Of a stretch of 64,000 nucleotides of DNA, positions 37,690 to 50,733 are shown in pieces. The DNA comes from Scortum barcoo (lineage: Eukaryota > Chordata > Actinopteri > Centrarchiformes > Terapontidae): positions 2,604,759 through 2,668,758 of the forward strand of contig CM041551.1 of NCBI GenBank assembly GCA_023238725.1, read 5' to 3'. Under the pieces are notes generated by a model. The model made no database searches. It was given only the letters and a program-made list of their open reading frames with translations, and was not told the origin of the DNA. A program made the translations under genes and the position numbers. Within the stretch, counting starts at the first letter, position 1. Each line of letters begins with the position of its first letter.

Positions 37690-38100
37690 GTATAGAGGGC
37701 TGGCTTTTCTTTACATCAGTCGAAGGGGGGAAAAGACGGAGCTTTCCCCAAAAAAAAAAATAGCTTCTGCTACACACACCAGCAAAAATCAAACAGCTGC
37801 TGGGCGAGAGGCTTTGAGCGGAGACTGCCGAGGGTAGAGCATGCTGCAGAACTACAGCCTGTCGTCTCTGAAGTTCTTTTCTCTCCTTTTTCCCTTTCTT
37901 TCCTTCTTTCTTCCCCCTCCTCTCCGCCTCTCTGCAGGAGAGACTGTCGGCTGCTCGGCTGCTCTGGAGTCTGAGGAGAAACCGGGCTGCGGTCTGCGCT
38001 ACCGGAGAGACGTCAGTCTACTGGATCACTGTGGCATCCGCACACTCCACACCTCTGCAAATCTAGTCCTCCTCCGGCCCCTCAGTGTCACCTCTACCGC
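37690..38100 (-). promoter_or_regulatory. probable vstm2a promoter / 5' leader, CpG-rich
   Basis: The block directly upstream of the vstm2a start (minus strand) is clearly richer in G+C and CpG than the surrounding AT-rich DNA, as expected for a vertebrate CpG-island promoter and leader. It contains a CRE-like core, GACGTCA, at 38009-38015 and long pyrimidine/purine tracts at 37870-37925. I see no convincing TATA box at a sensible distance, so initiation is probably dispersed. The transcription start cannot be placed from sequence alone. Confidence 0.5.
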
Positions 38101-40824
38101 ACAGCTCACACAAACACACACTGTTGCATCCTGATTTGGGATTTTTGTGCGTGTTTGTGAATGTGTGTGTGTGGGGGGGGGCGGGGTAATTAATTAAAAA
38201 AAAACAGTAACATATAATGTGAAGTTTGAGTCTTGGGCTCTACTTTATTTATTTATTTTTGTTTTTTTACAGGTTTTGAAGGCCCTCCAGCAGACCTGCT
38301 CATTAACAGGATACACAGAGCAGAAAACCTTTTCCCTCAAAGGCTTCACTATAAAGCATAATGAAGTGTGTGTCTGAACCTGTCTTGAGTGAGTGAGGAC
38401 AGACAGACACCCTGTCTGAGAGGCTATGAAACAATATAGCGTTAGATGGGTGCAGGGGGGTGGGGAGGCGGACCAGCGACCAGCCCAGTGCAGTGAGCAC
38501 AGCATGTCCTGAGGCATTAAGACAGAAGAGATCCTGCTGGAGTGTTATTAGTCTCCTGGGTGCGCGGGAACACTTTGCCCTTTGTTGCAATGGGCACACA
38601 TTGTGCTACTCCTAATATTTGCTCTTAATTGATTCAGAGACCAATCAGGGATCATCCTTTTGGGGCGAGTACTTTTCTCCTCCATCAACACAAGTGTCTG
38701 TGGACAGAGGTATTAAAGTGACCCTAAAGTCAGCTGGATAATCACTGGTCCCTGCTGGCCTGTGGTTCACAGCAGCCTCACAGCGGCACTTGGCGTTCTA
38801 AAGTTTCACACGCTAACTCAAACGAAGAAGAATACAAACGTTTCACTGATCCGAAGGAAACAAACATCCCCCCTGACTATTTGCAAGTGTGGAGGGATGC
38901 ATTGATAATGCACTATAATAGTATAAACAGAGCTATAAACCACTTGAAGCTGGAACACATAAACAGATCAGAAGAATTATAGACTCTATATATTGCAAGT
39001 ATTTTATTTTTTTCTCCTTTCTGGTCTGTTGCAGCAGCAGTTTTAAATAGTTCTTACTCTATTTCTGATGTGTGTTCTATTCTGAGAAAAAAGGATTCGG
39101 AGCTTTTATGAAGTTTTTTATTGTTGATGAGTAATTTATTTTTTTGAAGGACATCTACTGCCTTTATTTTAACAGGAGGCAGAAGTGACAGGAAAGAGGA
39201 TGCCATGCAAGAAAGGTCCCCAGCTGCATTTGTTATATGATCAGCAACAATACTGATACCTTAAAGCAATAATCACTTGTCTGAATGTACACTTAAAGGG
39301 TTATTGGTGTCTCCAGTTGTTCCCCCAGCCCATATAGCCATACTGGCTCTAAATAAACTTCATTCCTAAAGCAGTTTCATTGGAAGTGATAAGGGACAAA
39401 ATCCACAGCCCTTGTTCAGAGTCAACATATTCTAAAGTTCAGCTGAAGATCACACGAGGCTTCAGCAGTCTGAGTGAGACAAGTGAAGTTGCAGTATTTT
39501 TTTCATATGAAATTTCCTCTGTAAGGACACCGTTTCCTTGCTGTGCTGAAGCAGAGGGATGGTAACACAAAGAGGAATCAAGCGATCATTACATGAAATT
39601 AGGACTGACGGTTTTGCCTCCCATCACTTAGGTTGAGATTGCTCTCAGATGGGACAGGGTGATCGATTACAGAAACCACTAACCGTGGACATGTACATGT
39701 GGACAGATTTATGGATTTATAAGACAACCTGTCCCTAATCCCATTAATGACTTAAATGAAGGGAGATCAAAAGAAAGTTTTAAGATGTTGGTCTTGTTCA
39801 GGTGAAGTACACATGTAGCACTGGTGCACCGGTGATGCAATTTACATCATGCTGCAATACCTGAAATGAAATGGTCGGTCTGGGGGGCTCTGTGGATCTG
39901 CAGGTCAATGATATTAGAACAGGGAAGGAACCAAAGTGATGGGGTATGCTACAGCAACTAGGAGTTTGGTGGATGCATCCGAGAAACCTGTCTGATCCTC
40001 CACATAAAAAAAACTCAGGAACAGGCAGTAAAAAAAAAGAAAAAAAGAAAGAAAACAGGGATTACCATTGTAGGTATGTAGATTTCAAGGGGCTCATGAC
40101 CTTTCCTCTAATTTACACGTTAACTTGAAAAATCTGAATGGTTCAATGTTATTATTACTTTAAAGTGTCATTAAGAGATTAAGGCAAATAGCATTACATA
40201 GTATAAATATCTGAATTTTCACCATAACTTAACAATTCAAAACCTTAAAGGTATAAATATTTGGTTGGTGTTAATGATTTTTATCCCTTGAACTCCCCTT
40301 ACGCTTCAGATAATTAATTAAAACAGTTTGTTTAATCATTTTTGCCCTTTATTGTTTTCAGAGTCGCTTTTCATGAGGTCAGAAAAAATGCCAGATTTCA
40401 GCCCTGTTATGATGCGTTTTCCAGCTCATCCAGCTGAGGAGGGCGGATGCTGTTTGTTTAGCTTAACAAGTAACATAAAGAAACACCTCATCTCTCAGTT
40501 TATCACAAATATTCAAAATCACCACATTTGGAAGGACACTAAAGAATTGTTATCTGAAAAGTACTAAGGCTATAAGACAATTGGAGTGGAGTAAAAAATG
40601 CAATATTTACTGCTGAAATGTATTTTTAAAAAGTGCAGGTAAAATTATGAAGTTGCTTAAAAGGAAAATGCTCAAGTAAAGTACCTCTAATTTGTACTTC
40701 AGTAGTGTCTTTGAAGAATTCATGAAACAACAATTATCTGACTCATCAGTGCAGGAATGAGAAGAAGCAAAGTGACTTTTTTTAATACAGTTTGGGAAAT
40801 ATTTTCACACACAAACACACACAC

Positions 40825-40874
<50 letters not shown>

Positions 40875-43800
40875 GGTCATGTCACCATCCCTTTAGAGGA
40901 CATTCAGTGATTTAATTATTAATTCCCTGGAGCCTTACCCTGACCATAACCATTATCACTTCTTGGTGCATAAATAATGTATACAATATATACAGTATGC
41001 ACAGTATATTAATATAGTGACTTACACGAGGTTCCAAATTCAACAGAAATATTGGAAAGTAATATGATATAAAACTGAACATAACATAACTATACATTTT
41101 TATTGATTTTTCTTTTAGTGTTAATATTGATTCTGAATTCTATAGTAAGTCCTACAATATGTTTGTTAATTTCATCTTCGCTAAAACTAATATGTTAACC
41201 AATTTAGTCATCTTAATTGGATATATTAGGATTTTAATAAGTCATGCAAATGATTATATGAAAAATAAACAATATCTCAAGTTTAGTCATACATCTACTT
41301 TTAATATTGGCTCTTTATGCAGAAATCTTGCATATGATCAAAACATATCTCCATTTGCAAATATATAAAATGAGAGACATCCAATATCTCATGGTATTGC
41401 TCACTTATACTGAAATTAATTTAGTTGAGAAAATGCTCAGGTTCAAAAGTTCAAAAAGTTGAGTGGCATAGATAATTTTTATTTTTGCATGTCTTTGTAC
41501 TTAGAGGAAATTTACAGATAAAAAATTTCACACTAAGAGAACCACTAACTCATGCAAACTTAAAATGTTTCATGATCGAAGAAAGATCTAAGAGATTCTC
41601 AGCAGATAAAAATCTGGGAACCCTGCTGTGAAAACAAAAGAGCTTCTCCGAGACGTAACATCTGACTCGGTATCCTCTTACTGTGATACAGAGTGTGCTG
41701 CTTGTTTGATTAAAGGATTGACTCAGTGTTGGCTTATCAGCAAACAAAGCATACAGTAACACCAGACTAGAGCCACTGTGCTCATGAGAACAGCTCAAAC
41801 ACTGTTAAAACTTACTGTCCCTCTTTACGCTGTCTTTTGTTGTTTTGCTTTTTAACTTAAGAAGAAAAACAGCTGCATCAGTGGTTTGTTCAAATACCTA
41901 ATTATGGCATATGTTTATGTGACAAGGCAGCAATGCATTGTTATACAAAACCCAAGGGGTCAGTTAACTTACAGAGTAAAAAGCAGGTGTGGACCCCTAC
42001 TGGACCTCTGTTCTTTGCACTGGATACACAGTATTATTCGATGGAAGTAATAATCCAACAAGATCTTTTTTGAAACATAATAAAAATTACATTTACGTGA
42101 TGTTTTTAAAGACGGTAGTGAGTAGCTCCTATTTTAAGGCATGGCAGAATACCATAAAGCACTGAAGGAAATACAGCTATGTGTGGATTAAAAATACAAA
42201 ATACAACATTTTGTTGTAATGAAACCACAGTTATATTTAGAAATATGCACCATGTAGGCACAATATAAAGTGAAATGAAAATGGCCTTAAAACTGGTTTT
42301 TACTTGTAGCATCTGTACGACATGAGGGCTCCTGAGAACTAATCTAAAAAACCTGCATGGTGCAAAATCAAATTTACAGACAATATAACTGACCACTTAA
42401 CCTAATGAATAAAGCACATTTTAATTGTTGTGCACTAGTAGGGAAAGATCATCCATATCTACAGAGTTATATGCTTTGGTGTGTTGATGTTCAGCAGCTG
42501 CAGCCATTGATCATTAGGAAAAAAGAAGAAAAAAAAAAAAAACCTTTAAAGACGAAGCTGTGTCACCTCTGCTGCAGCAGACCTCAGTGCATCTCCGCTG
42601 TCAAGAAATACCATCTGTCCTGCCAGTACAATAGCCATTAGGCAGTGAAACCACAGTTTAGCTGGGTCCCTGCCAGCATCCATTTTGTCAGCCTGAGCAC
42701 ACTCCACGAGGTTCCTGAGTGCAACAGAGTGCATCAAAAAATAATTAAACACTTTTTCCAGGGTGATGATGCAAGCAGTAATTAATTGCCTTTGCATTCA
42801 GTAATGTTCATTAATGTGACTGCCACAATAATAATACTTTCTACCAAACTGTCTCATCTCGTTATCTTGCTTCCCAAGGTTTCATGGTTACAATATCTGT
42901 TTATGGAGAACAAATAGCATATCAATAAGACCCAAAGCCCCCGAAAGGCAGCGTGGTGGCGTACAGCGAGCAATATCTACAATACTGGTGTGTATAGTGT
43001 ACGCGAGGAAGGTATTAACATGCAATTAAAATTTGAAAAATGAAAACAAAGTTCTTCTAAATTTACCTGAGCTGCTTATTTTGTGCTTCACTGCTTTAAT
43101 CTCTCTTTTTTAAGGTGGATGGTTTTCAGTTTGCCTTATCATCATCAACCTCCCAGCACGGTGTCACATCCTCCTGAAGCAGCCTGGTGTCAGAATGATG
43201 CAGCTTTGGTGTTTGAGCAGTGTGAGAGGTGCACAGAAGACCTGAGTCTGAGAGTGTAACATAAGATAAAAGCCAATGAACTTTAATGGGATGTCGTACT
43301 TCATTGTCCCTCTTGGGAAAATACTATCTTTTTTTTTCTTGACCAGTTTTACAGTCAGGTCAGAGGTCAAAGCCGGCTACAAAACACCACCACTGAGGCA
43401 CAAGGGATCTGACTTGCAGTTGGCTTTGTTTAAACCCTGTCCATAGTTATACAGAATGTCATCCACAGGTTGAAGGTGAAGGGAGGAAGTCTGGGTGGGA
43501 TGAAAAGCCATCAGGGCTGAAAGTAACAGGCTGTCACCTGTCAGTCTCACAACACAGCACAGAGCACAGTTAAACAATACACAATACACGGTGCTGAAGA
43601 TGTGAAGCTTTGAAAACAGGACGACAAATAGTTTTAGTAAAGTTTATCAAACAAACTGCAGGAAATCGTGCATTTGTTGGCAACTATTTTCAGCAGTGGA
43701 TTAATTCAAATTTGGTGCTCTGGTGGGTATTTGGGGCAGCAGGATGGTGTATGTGGGACTGATAAATAAACTACAGTGTGTGTTCATGGTCATGGCTGGT

Positions 43801-45059
43801 GATGTTTTTAATGTTGTGTGTTTGTTTTAACAACGCAGCTCCATGGCTCAGATGAAGAACACAGTATATCAGACTTTAATACACAACACTTGTTAGCAGA
43901 CACATTTATTGTTGGTTTGTCTTTTCAGGAGGATTTTTGACAGTAAGATGAATATCACCAGACTCATTCTTTAGAATTATTATCTCTGAAGCAGCCTAGC
44001 CAGCCAAGACTAGCTTCAGTGTGTTTCAAAACCATTTCAACCTACAGCATGCACACTTCAGTCCTTTCTTTTGCATGTGTGAGTGTGAAAATCAGTCGTA
44101 GACATCACTCAGTACCTCCTCACATAAACAAGATAAGTAGATTTGCCTCTCAGACAGTGCTCCTGGCTTCACACATACTCAGACATGCTGGTAGATTCAA
44201 TGCACAGTACTATCAAACATCAAACATTACCTGTCAAGCCTTCAGGGAGTCAGGGTTTGATACACAAGATAGATTTTAAGTAGACGATTCCTTTAATAAT
44301 TAATTAATCAGTCTGCAGTGCATTTCACTGTTGTTCTCAAAGCTGTGTGGCCCCTGTGATATCCACTCTTACTTTACTTGACTTGAACACCAGTCTTTTG
44401 TGAAAAAGAGATGTGGTGCGATGGCAGTCTAATTTGAGGTGGAAACATGAATAGAAGCATAAAATGCTAGTTACAGCAGCATTTTATTACTTTTTATTTA
44501 TCTTACTGACCATTTGGGGTCAGTGGAACAAACTGAAATCATAACACCATCAACTTATAAAGATGTAATCTTAAGTTTTTTTCCACCTGATGAATGTAAG
44601 TGCATAATTCATTGTCCTTTCAGCTGTGTTTTGGTCTCCAAAAAGAAGAACAGAGTAAAGAATAAGATACAGAATATCTGGCTCTTTAGCAGCAGAATGC
44701 TCCACCATGTTCACCAGCAAGTCTCAGAGTTTGTCAGTGGGCTGCTTGGTGCTGAGCAGAGAGTGTAAAATGGCTTTTTTTCTTCTTTTCCCTGAAAACA
44801 GCTGCCTGCTGTGGCTGGAAACCAAGCTGATGTGTGCAGTGACACTGAACAAAAAGATTAACTTTGTGGGCTTAAAACCAAAACTATGAACTGAAAGATG
44901 ATAAAATGCTTCATATAACTGAGGGAAGCAAAAATTCAGTTTTTTTACAAATGAGACTCAAATTTAACCCATTGTTAATGTTTCATTTTGGTCAAAAAAC
45001 TTTTTAACACAATTATTTTAACATCAGACTATTTAACTGGTAAGTTTTACTGAGTGATT
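38101..45059. other. No gene seen upstream of vstm2a
   Basis: AT-rich intergenic DNA with a long CA tract at 40.8 kb and a possible conserved noncoding stretch at 42580-42900. Confidence 0.5.
40806..40872. repeat. (AC)n microsatellite
   Basis: This is the longest CA tract of the window, about 67 bp, with two small interruptions near the 5' end. Confidence 0.95.
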
Positions 45060-45890
45060 TGCCAGAGATGCAGATGTGGGAAAGAAGCTGTAATGCTTGT
45101 GGAACGGAGATTGCAGGGATCAGGAATAGCACCTCCCCACCCCATCCACTCTCAGGCCAACAAGATGGACAAACTGGTGACAAACTCAACAAAACAAACA
45201 TGAGGCTTTGCAAATCTGCTGCCCTGTGCTTCACTGAAACCTGGCGTGGTGATTCCAGACAGCTCACTCCATCGACCAGGCTTCATACTCCTACGAGCAG
45301 ACAGTGTGTTGGGGCCTAACGGAGGAACGAGGTGGAATCTGCTTCTGAAGGTTGGTGTGCAGATCACAGTCACAGTCTTGTAGAGCTCATGCTGTCTTCA
45401 AGTGAGAATATTTTTATGAACTGTAAATCTTACCATTCACTGCGGGAGTTTTCCTTGTTTATTCTGAGTTCTGTGTTTACATCCCACCTCAAGCCTGTGC
45501 TAGTGAGGCCTTACAAACCTTGGCTGAGCAGTTAACAAATGTGGAGAAAAAAATGCCCAGATTATCTGCTCATTGTTTTGGGGGATAGGGTTGTTTCTGG
45601 AGGATTTTACCAAACCTCAACTATGAATTACCAAAATACAGACAGCACATTAAGTGTCCCACCAGGGATACAGACATTCTGGACTAGTGCTATAATGTAA
45701 TAAAGGACGCCTATCGCTCTGTCCTCCGTCCCCCTCGGGGACTTTGTGATCACTGTCTGGTTCATCTCATCCTGACCTACAGGCAGAAACTGAGAAACAG
45801 AAACTCATTTCCATTACCTGTGATACCTTCACACATGGACTAAACCAATGAACTCAGTATAGCTACAGTTTATTACGACTCATGTATAAT
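45060..45890 (+). mobile_element. Rex1-like LINE, endonuclease part (degraded)
   Basis: Plus-strand relic of the endonuclease region of the same LINE group as the 16-kb element. Seen: KSAALCFTETW near 45205-45245, GGICF near 45330-45345, a CKSYHSLREFSLF-like block near 45425-45465 and VYIPPQACASEALQTLAEQL near 45475-45535 in alternating frames, then a degenerate SDHCLVHL-like stretch near 45745-45775. Stops and shifts are frequent, so this is an old copy. It continues after an inserted repeat at 46146. Confidence 0.65.
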
Positions 45891-45894
45891 TCCA

Positions 45895-46145
45895 TAATAT
45901 GATTGATGATGTTCTCTGTACATGTGGCATCTATTGCACGTCTGTCCGTCCCAGGGAGAGGGATCCCTCATCTGTGGCTCTTCCTCAGGTTTCTTCTTTT
46001 TCCCATAAAGGGTTTTTTGAAGTTTTTCCTGACTCGGTTCGAGGGTCTAAGGACAGAGGGTGTCACAACTGTACAGATTGTAAAGCCCTCCGAGGCAAAC
46101 AATGTTTGTGATTTTGGGCTCTAAATAAATAAATTTGAATTTGAA
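45895..46145 (+). repeat. Short interspersed repeat inserted in Rex1-like LINE (copy 2)
   Basis: A repeat of about 250 bp whose core (45959-46128) ends in GATTTTGGGCTCTAAATAA and a TTTGAAT-type tail. A reverse-complement copy is at 23324-23507 and the two are almost identical. The form (fixed 3' end, simple tail, variable 5' end) is that of a LINE 3' fragment or a SINE mobilised by an L2-like enzyme; the family is not assigned. It lies between the endonuclease and reverse transcriptase parts of a LINE, so it arrived later. Confidence 0.7.
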
Positions 46146-47250
46146 TTTTGAAATTTGAGCTCTGATGAACATGAAGTAAATTCTGAGGAGATCAACCAAT
46201 GAGGCAAAGCTGGAGATACAGTCCAGCTTTGACTGCACAGCTACAGACCTGGATGGACCTGTTTTTGAGGGAAGTACAACCCTCTGCACATACAGCAACA
46301 ATAAACCCTGGTTTACACTAAAATCTTGTGCATTGTTGTCAGGCCAGGGAGAAGGCCTGCAGATGTGTGGACAGAATCCTGCACAAAAAGGAGAGAAACA
46401 CACTGATGAAGGAGATCAGAGTAGCTAAGAGGAGCTGCACTGAAAAAGTTTAAAAAAGTCTTTTGAACTGGTTATCCAGCATCAGTGTTGAGAAGCCTAA
46501 AGTGCATCACAAGCTACAGGAAACAGCTCCCCCACAACGTGGAGAAGCACCAACCAGCTGTGAACCTGTCTGTGTTTTACTGTAGGTCTGACAATCCCAC
46601 AATCACACCCATCACCTGCTCTGACATCAAACACCCACCTGCTTCAGCTTCAGCACCATCATCCCAGACATGCTCTGTTCCCAGCTCACCTATGTCAAAG
46701 AGCCAGCCGCCACCTGTCAGTGGATCACAAACTTCCTGACAGGTGCCCCCCCGGGGTGTGTGCTCTCCCCTCTGCTCTTCTCACTCTATACGAGCGACTG
46801 CACCTCAGGAAGTCTGTCTGTTAAATCCTGAAGTTTGTAGATGACAGTGGTCATCTGCTTCATCCAGAACAATGACAAGCCTGTCTGTGGAAGGTTGAAT
46901 AACTGGTGAGGTCAGAACAGCCTGGAGCATGCTCAAAACTGTAGTGATGATGGTGGATTTCAGGAGCTGCTCCCTCAACACTGCCCCCCAATTCCACTCT
47001 GAATCACACTGCTGCGGAAACCTTCAGGTTTCTGGCAGCCACAATCACCCAGGACTGAACGTGGGCATCCAACACTGACACCATCAGAAAAAAAAGGCAC
47101 AGCAGAGGACACGGAAGCTCAACCTGCCTAAAGAGCTGCTGATTTAATTTTACATCGATATTATTCACTCTGCTCTCTGCATGTGTGTGTGTTTGTGTGG
47201 TTTGATGGACTACAACAGACTGCAAAACAAAATGTGTGTGTGTGTGTGTG
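46146..47250 (+). mobile_element. Rex1-like LINE, reverse transcriptase part (degraded)
   Basis: Continuation of the 45-kb LINE. Seen: NNKPWFT-like codons near 46300-46320, WITNFLTGAPPGCVLSPLLF near 46724-46780, SLYTSDC near 46781-46801, FVDDSG in place of the catalytic FADDT near 46835-46852 (Ala replaced), and a FRFLAATITQD-like block near 47025-47060. A large piece of the palm domain between 46450 and 46660 is missing or unrecognisable. The end near 47,250 is set by loss of similarity and a GT microsatellite. Confidence 0.65.
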
Positions 47251-47251
47251 T
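47233..47251. repeat. (GT)n microsatellite
   Basis: About nine GT units at the 3' edge of the degraded Rex1-like LINE. Confidence 0.9.
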
Positions 47252-50033
47252 TGTTTTATGTTGTTATTTATGTTATGCAGCTAACCCAGCAATAATGTAT
47301 TTTGAAGACTATCCCAGACATTTCAAAGCTCCATTTTGGACTTCAGTGACAAATTTCCAATCCAATGCACAGCATTTAAATAACAAAAGACATACAGATG
47401 GTTCAAAGGGTAACTGGTGCAGAATACAAAAGGACCTAGAATCTGAACCACAATGCTCACTTTTGAATTAAATTCCACGACCTCACCACCTTCATGTATA
47501 GATAGAAAGCTGGGTTATCTCACCCATATGTAAGTGAGCAACTCCATACCTGCCCTTTCATGCAACAAGGACACTAGCCCAACAGTGGCTTTTAGTGAGA
47601 CAGACCAAACGTTTCCAGCTCTCATCTCCCTCTCCAATGAATGCTGTAGTGGCAGAAACGCTTTTGCCTAACTTGAAATAAGACGTGTTTGATGATATCC
47701 TTTCTGTCAAGTACATTTTCACATGGCTTTGCATAACAACTCAGATCACTTGAGCAATCAGTATGGTAGCAAAGCGGGATGACCTTAACAACAAGGGCTT
47801 TTCATTGCATGTAGAACGTTTGCACAGATCTGTGGCTGAGCGGCAAAGCAGTCACTGATAAATGACCATGTGGGCCATCATCATTATCAAGAGGAACAAG
47901 GCATGTGTGCTCTGAGCAGTGTCTTTAGGTATAAAAGGGTCCCAGAACATTACATGAAAAATTCATGGGCCTCCTTAAATGTGTTTTGTAATCCTGAAAT
48001 ATCATGTCCCACTTGGTTTAATATTTTGGTTAGCGGTGACAATATCACCACACACCACAGAGTCTACTTCTCTTGCTACTCTCTACAAAGCTTCAACAAA
48101 TTAAAGGATCTCTCTGATTTGTCACTTGAGTCTTTGTGGTTCTGAAATTTGTATCAATAATGACGCAGTGTTCACCAGAGCAATTGCTCAGGTGGAACTA
48201 AAAAGAAGTTACACTAGCAAAGAAAGAAACCAATCAGTAAAATTATAACCCAGACTGTCTGTTGTAAATACCCATCATAGTTTACAGGCCATTTTCTTGC
48301 TTTCATCCACAGTATCACTTCCAAGTTAAAGTGGTTTAGATAACCTGGCTAGGCTGTTGTTTAATCTTGTTTACATTTGTCTGACCTTCCTTTTTTTTAT
48401 TTTGACATTGTATTGATTTCCCCATGTCTCAACTGTCAATCTGGTGAGTACAATGTCATAATAACCAATAGAAAAAGAGAGACTCAGACTCCTCCATCTT
48501 TGTTTATAGCTGTTATTACATCAGGCGCTGTCTGCAAGAAAGTGTTTTTTTTTTTTGTTTTGTTTTTTTTACCTTTAGTCAGACAGGCAAAGTCACTGAG
48601 ACACAGGGTCTTATTCTCAATGGAGGCCGTGTCAAGACAAGAGCAGCAATACAACACAAATCTACAGACATTCTGGACATTCAATTCAGAAAGAAAAAAT
48701 AAAACATAAATCATAAAAATAATAAGTGCACAAGTGCCAAAGTAGCAGTCAGTTTTTTTTTTAAACTGTGTATAAGAGCAACCCCCACAGATTCTCTCTG
48801 TACATCTCTTAAAGAAGCCACCGAGGGGGATCATGCAGGACAGCTTCAGTCCCTGCTGTTGCGTGGTCCAGGCTGAGGGGGCAGAGTAGGAGAAGGTCTT
48901 AATTCTGTAAGGACTGAGGGGGTGGAGAGAGTAATGAAGCCCTGGGAGTGAAGGCCATGGCAGTGCTGTTGACGTGATATGTAAGTGGATTAATACATGG
49001 GCGGCAGTCCATTATTTATACATTTAATAATAATAAGGTTATACCCCTGCAAAGTTCTGTGAAGAATAATGATGAGCAGTTGACTAAAGAATACAGAATA
49101 CAATGGTGTATGAGGGGTTTTCAACTGGTTATAAATCTCAGAGCTCCATGATAGACGGTGTCCAACAGACTTAGAGAGCTCTCATATACAAAACATTAAC
49201 AAGGCGTTCTCCCTCGGTCTGAATTAATCTTTGCCTCTTATATGTCTTTGTGTTTCTTCCTCACCACAGTAAGGGTGGTTTATGGTACCAGGTCCTATAC
49301 ATGCTTGTAGGTTTGCATGTATGAGTGTGATCTTTTAGCTCATTAGCTGAATCACCACCGCCAAATTGCTGTAAAAGGGGTTCCTGTTCTGCTCCATTTG
49401 TTTCGCTGTTTTCAGTATCACCAAAGAATAGAGATAACAACTTCACAGTGTGGACAGGACAGCACTATACTGCTGTTGGACGTTGACAGACCAACTATAG
49501 CCGTCAACTGTGACATTAAGGGACCTGAAAAAATGACAATATATGTTACTGCAGCCGGTCCATGATTCTGACAGTCGCTGTGGATGTGACAGTCACAGAG
49601 ATCCATTACATTTAGTGTTACACAGTTGGATGTTATAAAGGATTATGTTCTCCTGGACAGCTACTTGCATAAAGCCCCTGAGGCAGCTGTTGGTTTGCAC
49701 ATATTTCCCAGTGACTATGAACTCCATAAACTGTCCGGACAAAATATGCAAAAAAGCAAAACATTGTTGAACTTCTCAGTACATTTTCAAGATACGACAC
49801 ACATTACACTGGTGTACTGAACAGAATATGAATTTGATATCAAGTTTTAGAATACATTTTATGTTGGGTTTTTTTGGTACATTTTTATAATCCAGAATTC
49901 CTTCAGTGTGAGACATTATAATTCATAATACAATTCCTCTCTACATATTGGTCAGGACAAGGTCAGATAAAAATTATTATTATTACTTTTTCACATACAG
50001 CAGTGGGCCTGTGGGATCCCAAACAATGAGAAA
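47252..50033. other. No gene seen
   Basis: AT-rich DNA between two LINE clusters. Frames up to 116 codons carry no motif. Confidence 0.5.
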
Positions 50034-50256
50034 CTTAAATCTTTATTTATACAGCACTTCTCTAAACCCATGTTACACGGTGCTTTGCTAAAGCAACAAC
50101 TTGAACACATAGCATGAACATATTTTCAGATGGAGTGATAAACAAACAAAACCAATGACAGTGTCTTCAGAATAAGAGCAGTCAATGAAAATCAAGTAAA
50201 ATTAAGAAAAGCTCTCCAATAAAATGCATTAAAAAGATATTAAAAAAAGGGTCACT
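50034..50256 (-). mobile_element. L2/Maui-like LINE, 3' end (part 1 of an interrupted element)
   Basis: Read on the minus strand this ends in GTTTAGAGAAGTGCTGTATA followed by AATAAAG, the usual 3' terminus of fish L2-like LINEs. It is the 3' untranslated part of the element whose coding relics continue at 53727-55240. The RTE-like insertion separates the two parts, and one copy of the 13-bp target-site duplication completes the join. Confidence 0.7.
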
Positions 50257-50733
50257 GATTCTGATGACCCCTCCTTGAACCGCCACCTTACTGTGGTGGA
50301 GGGGTTTGTGTGCCCGAATGATCCTAGGAGCTATGTTATGTTGTCGAGGGGCATTACGCCCCTGGTAGGGTCTCCCATGGCATGGCAAACAGGTCCTAGG
50401 TGACGGGCCAGACTAAGAGCGGTTCACAAGCCCATCATGAACAGAAGAACATCAAGGACCGTTAGTTCGTCGCCCGGATTGAGCAGTACCGGGGCCCCAC
50501 CCTGGAGCCAGGCCTGGGGTTGGGGCTCAGCAGGCGCAGCGCCTGGTGGCCGGGTCTTTGCCCACGGGACCCGGCCGGGCTCAGCCCTGGAAATGGCGAC
50601 GTGGGCCGGGCCTTCCAGTAGGCTCACCACCCGCAGGGAAGGTCCATGAGGGGCCGGTGCAATGTGGTTTGGGTAGCAGTCGTGGCGTGGGGCCTCGGAC
50701 GACCCAATCCCTGGACCAAAACTCTGGCAATAG

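Noticed and set aside
37268..37837. 189-codon plus-strand open frame
   Set aside because: It lies opposite vstm2a exon 1 and leader, is made of K/E/R/P/S low-complexity stretches and has no motif.
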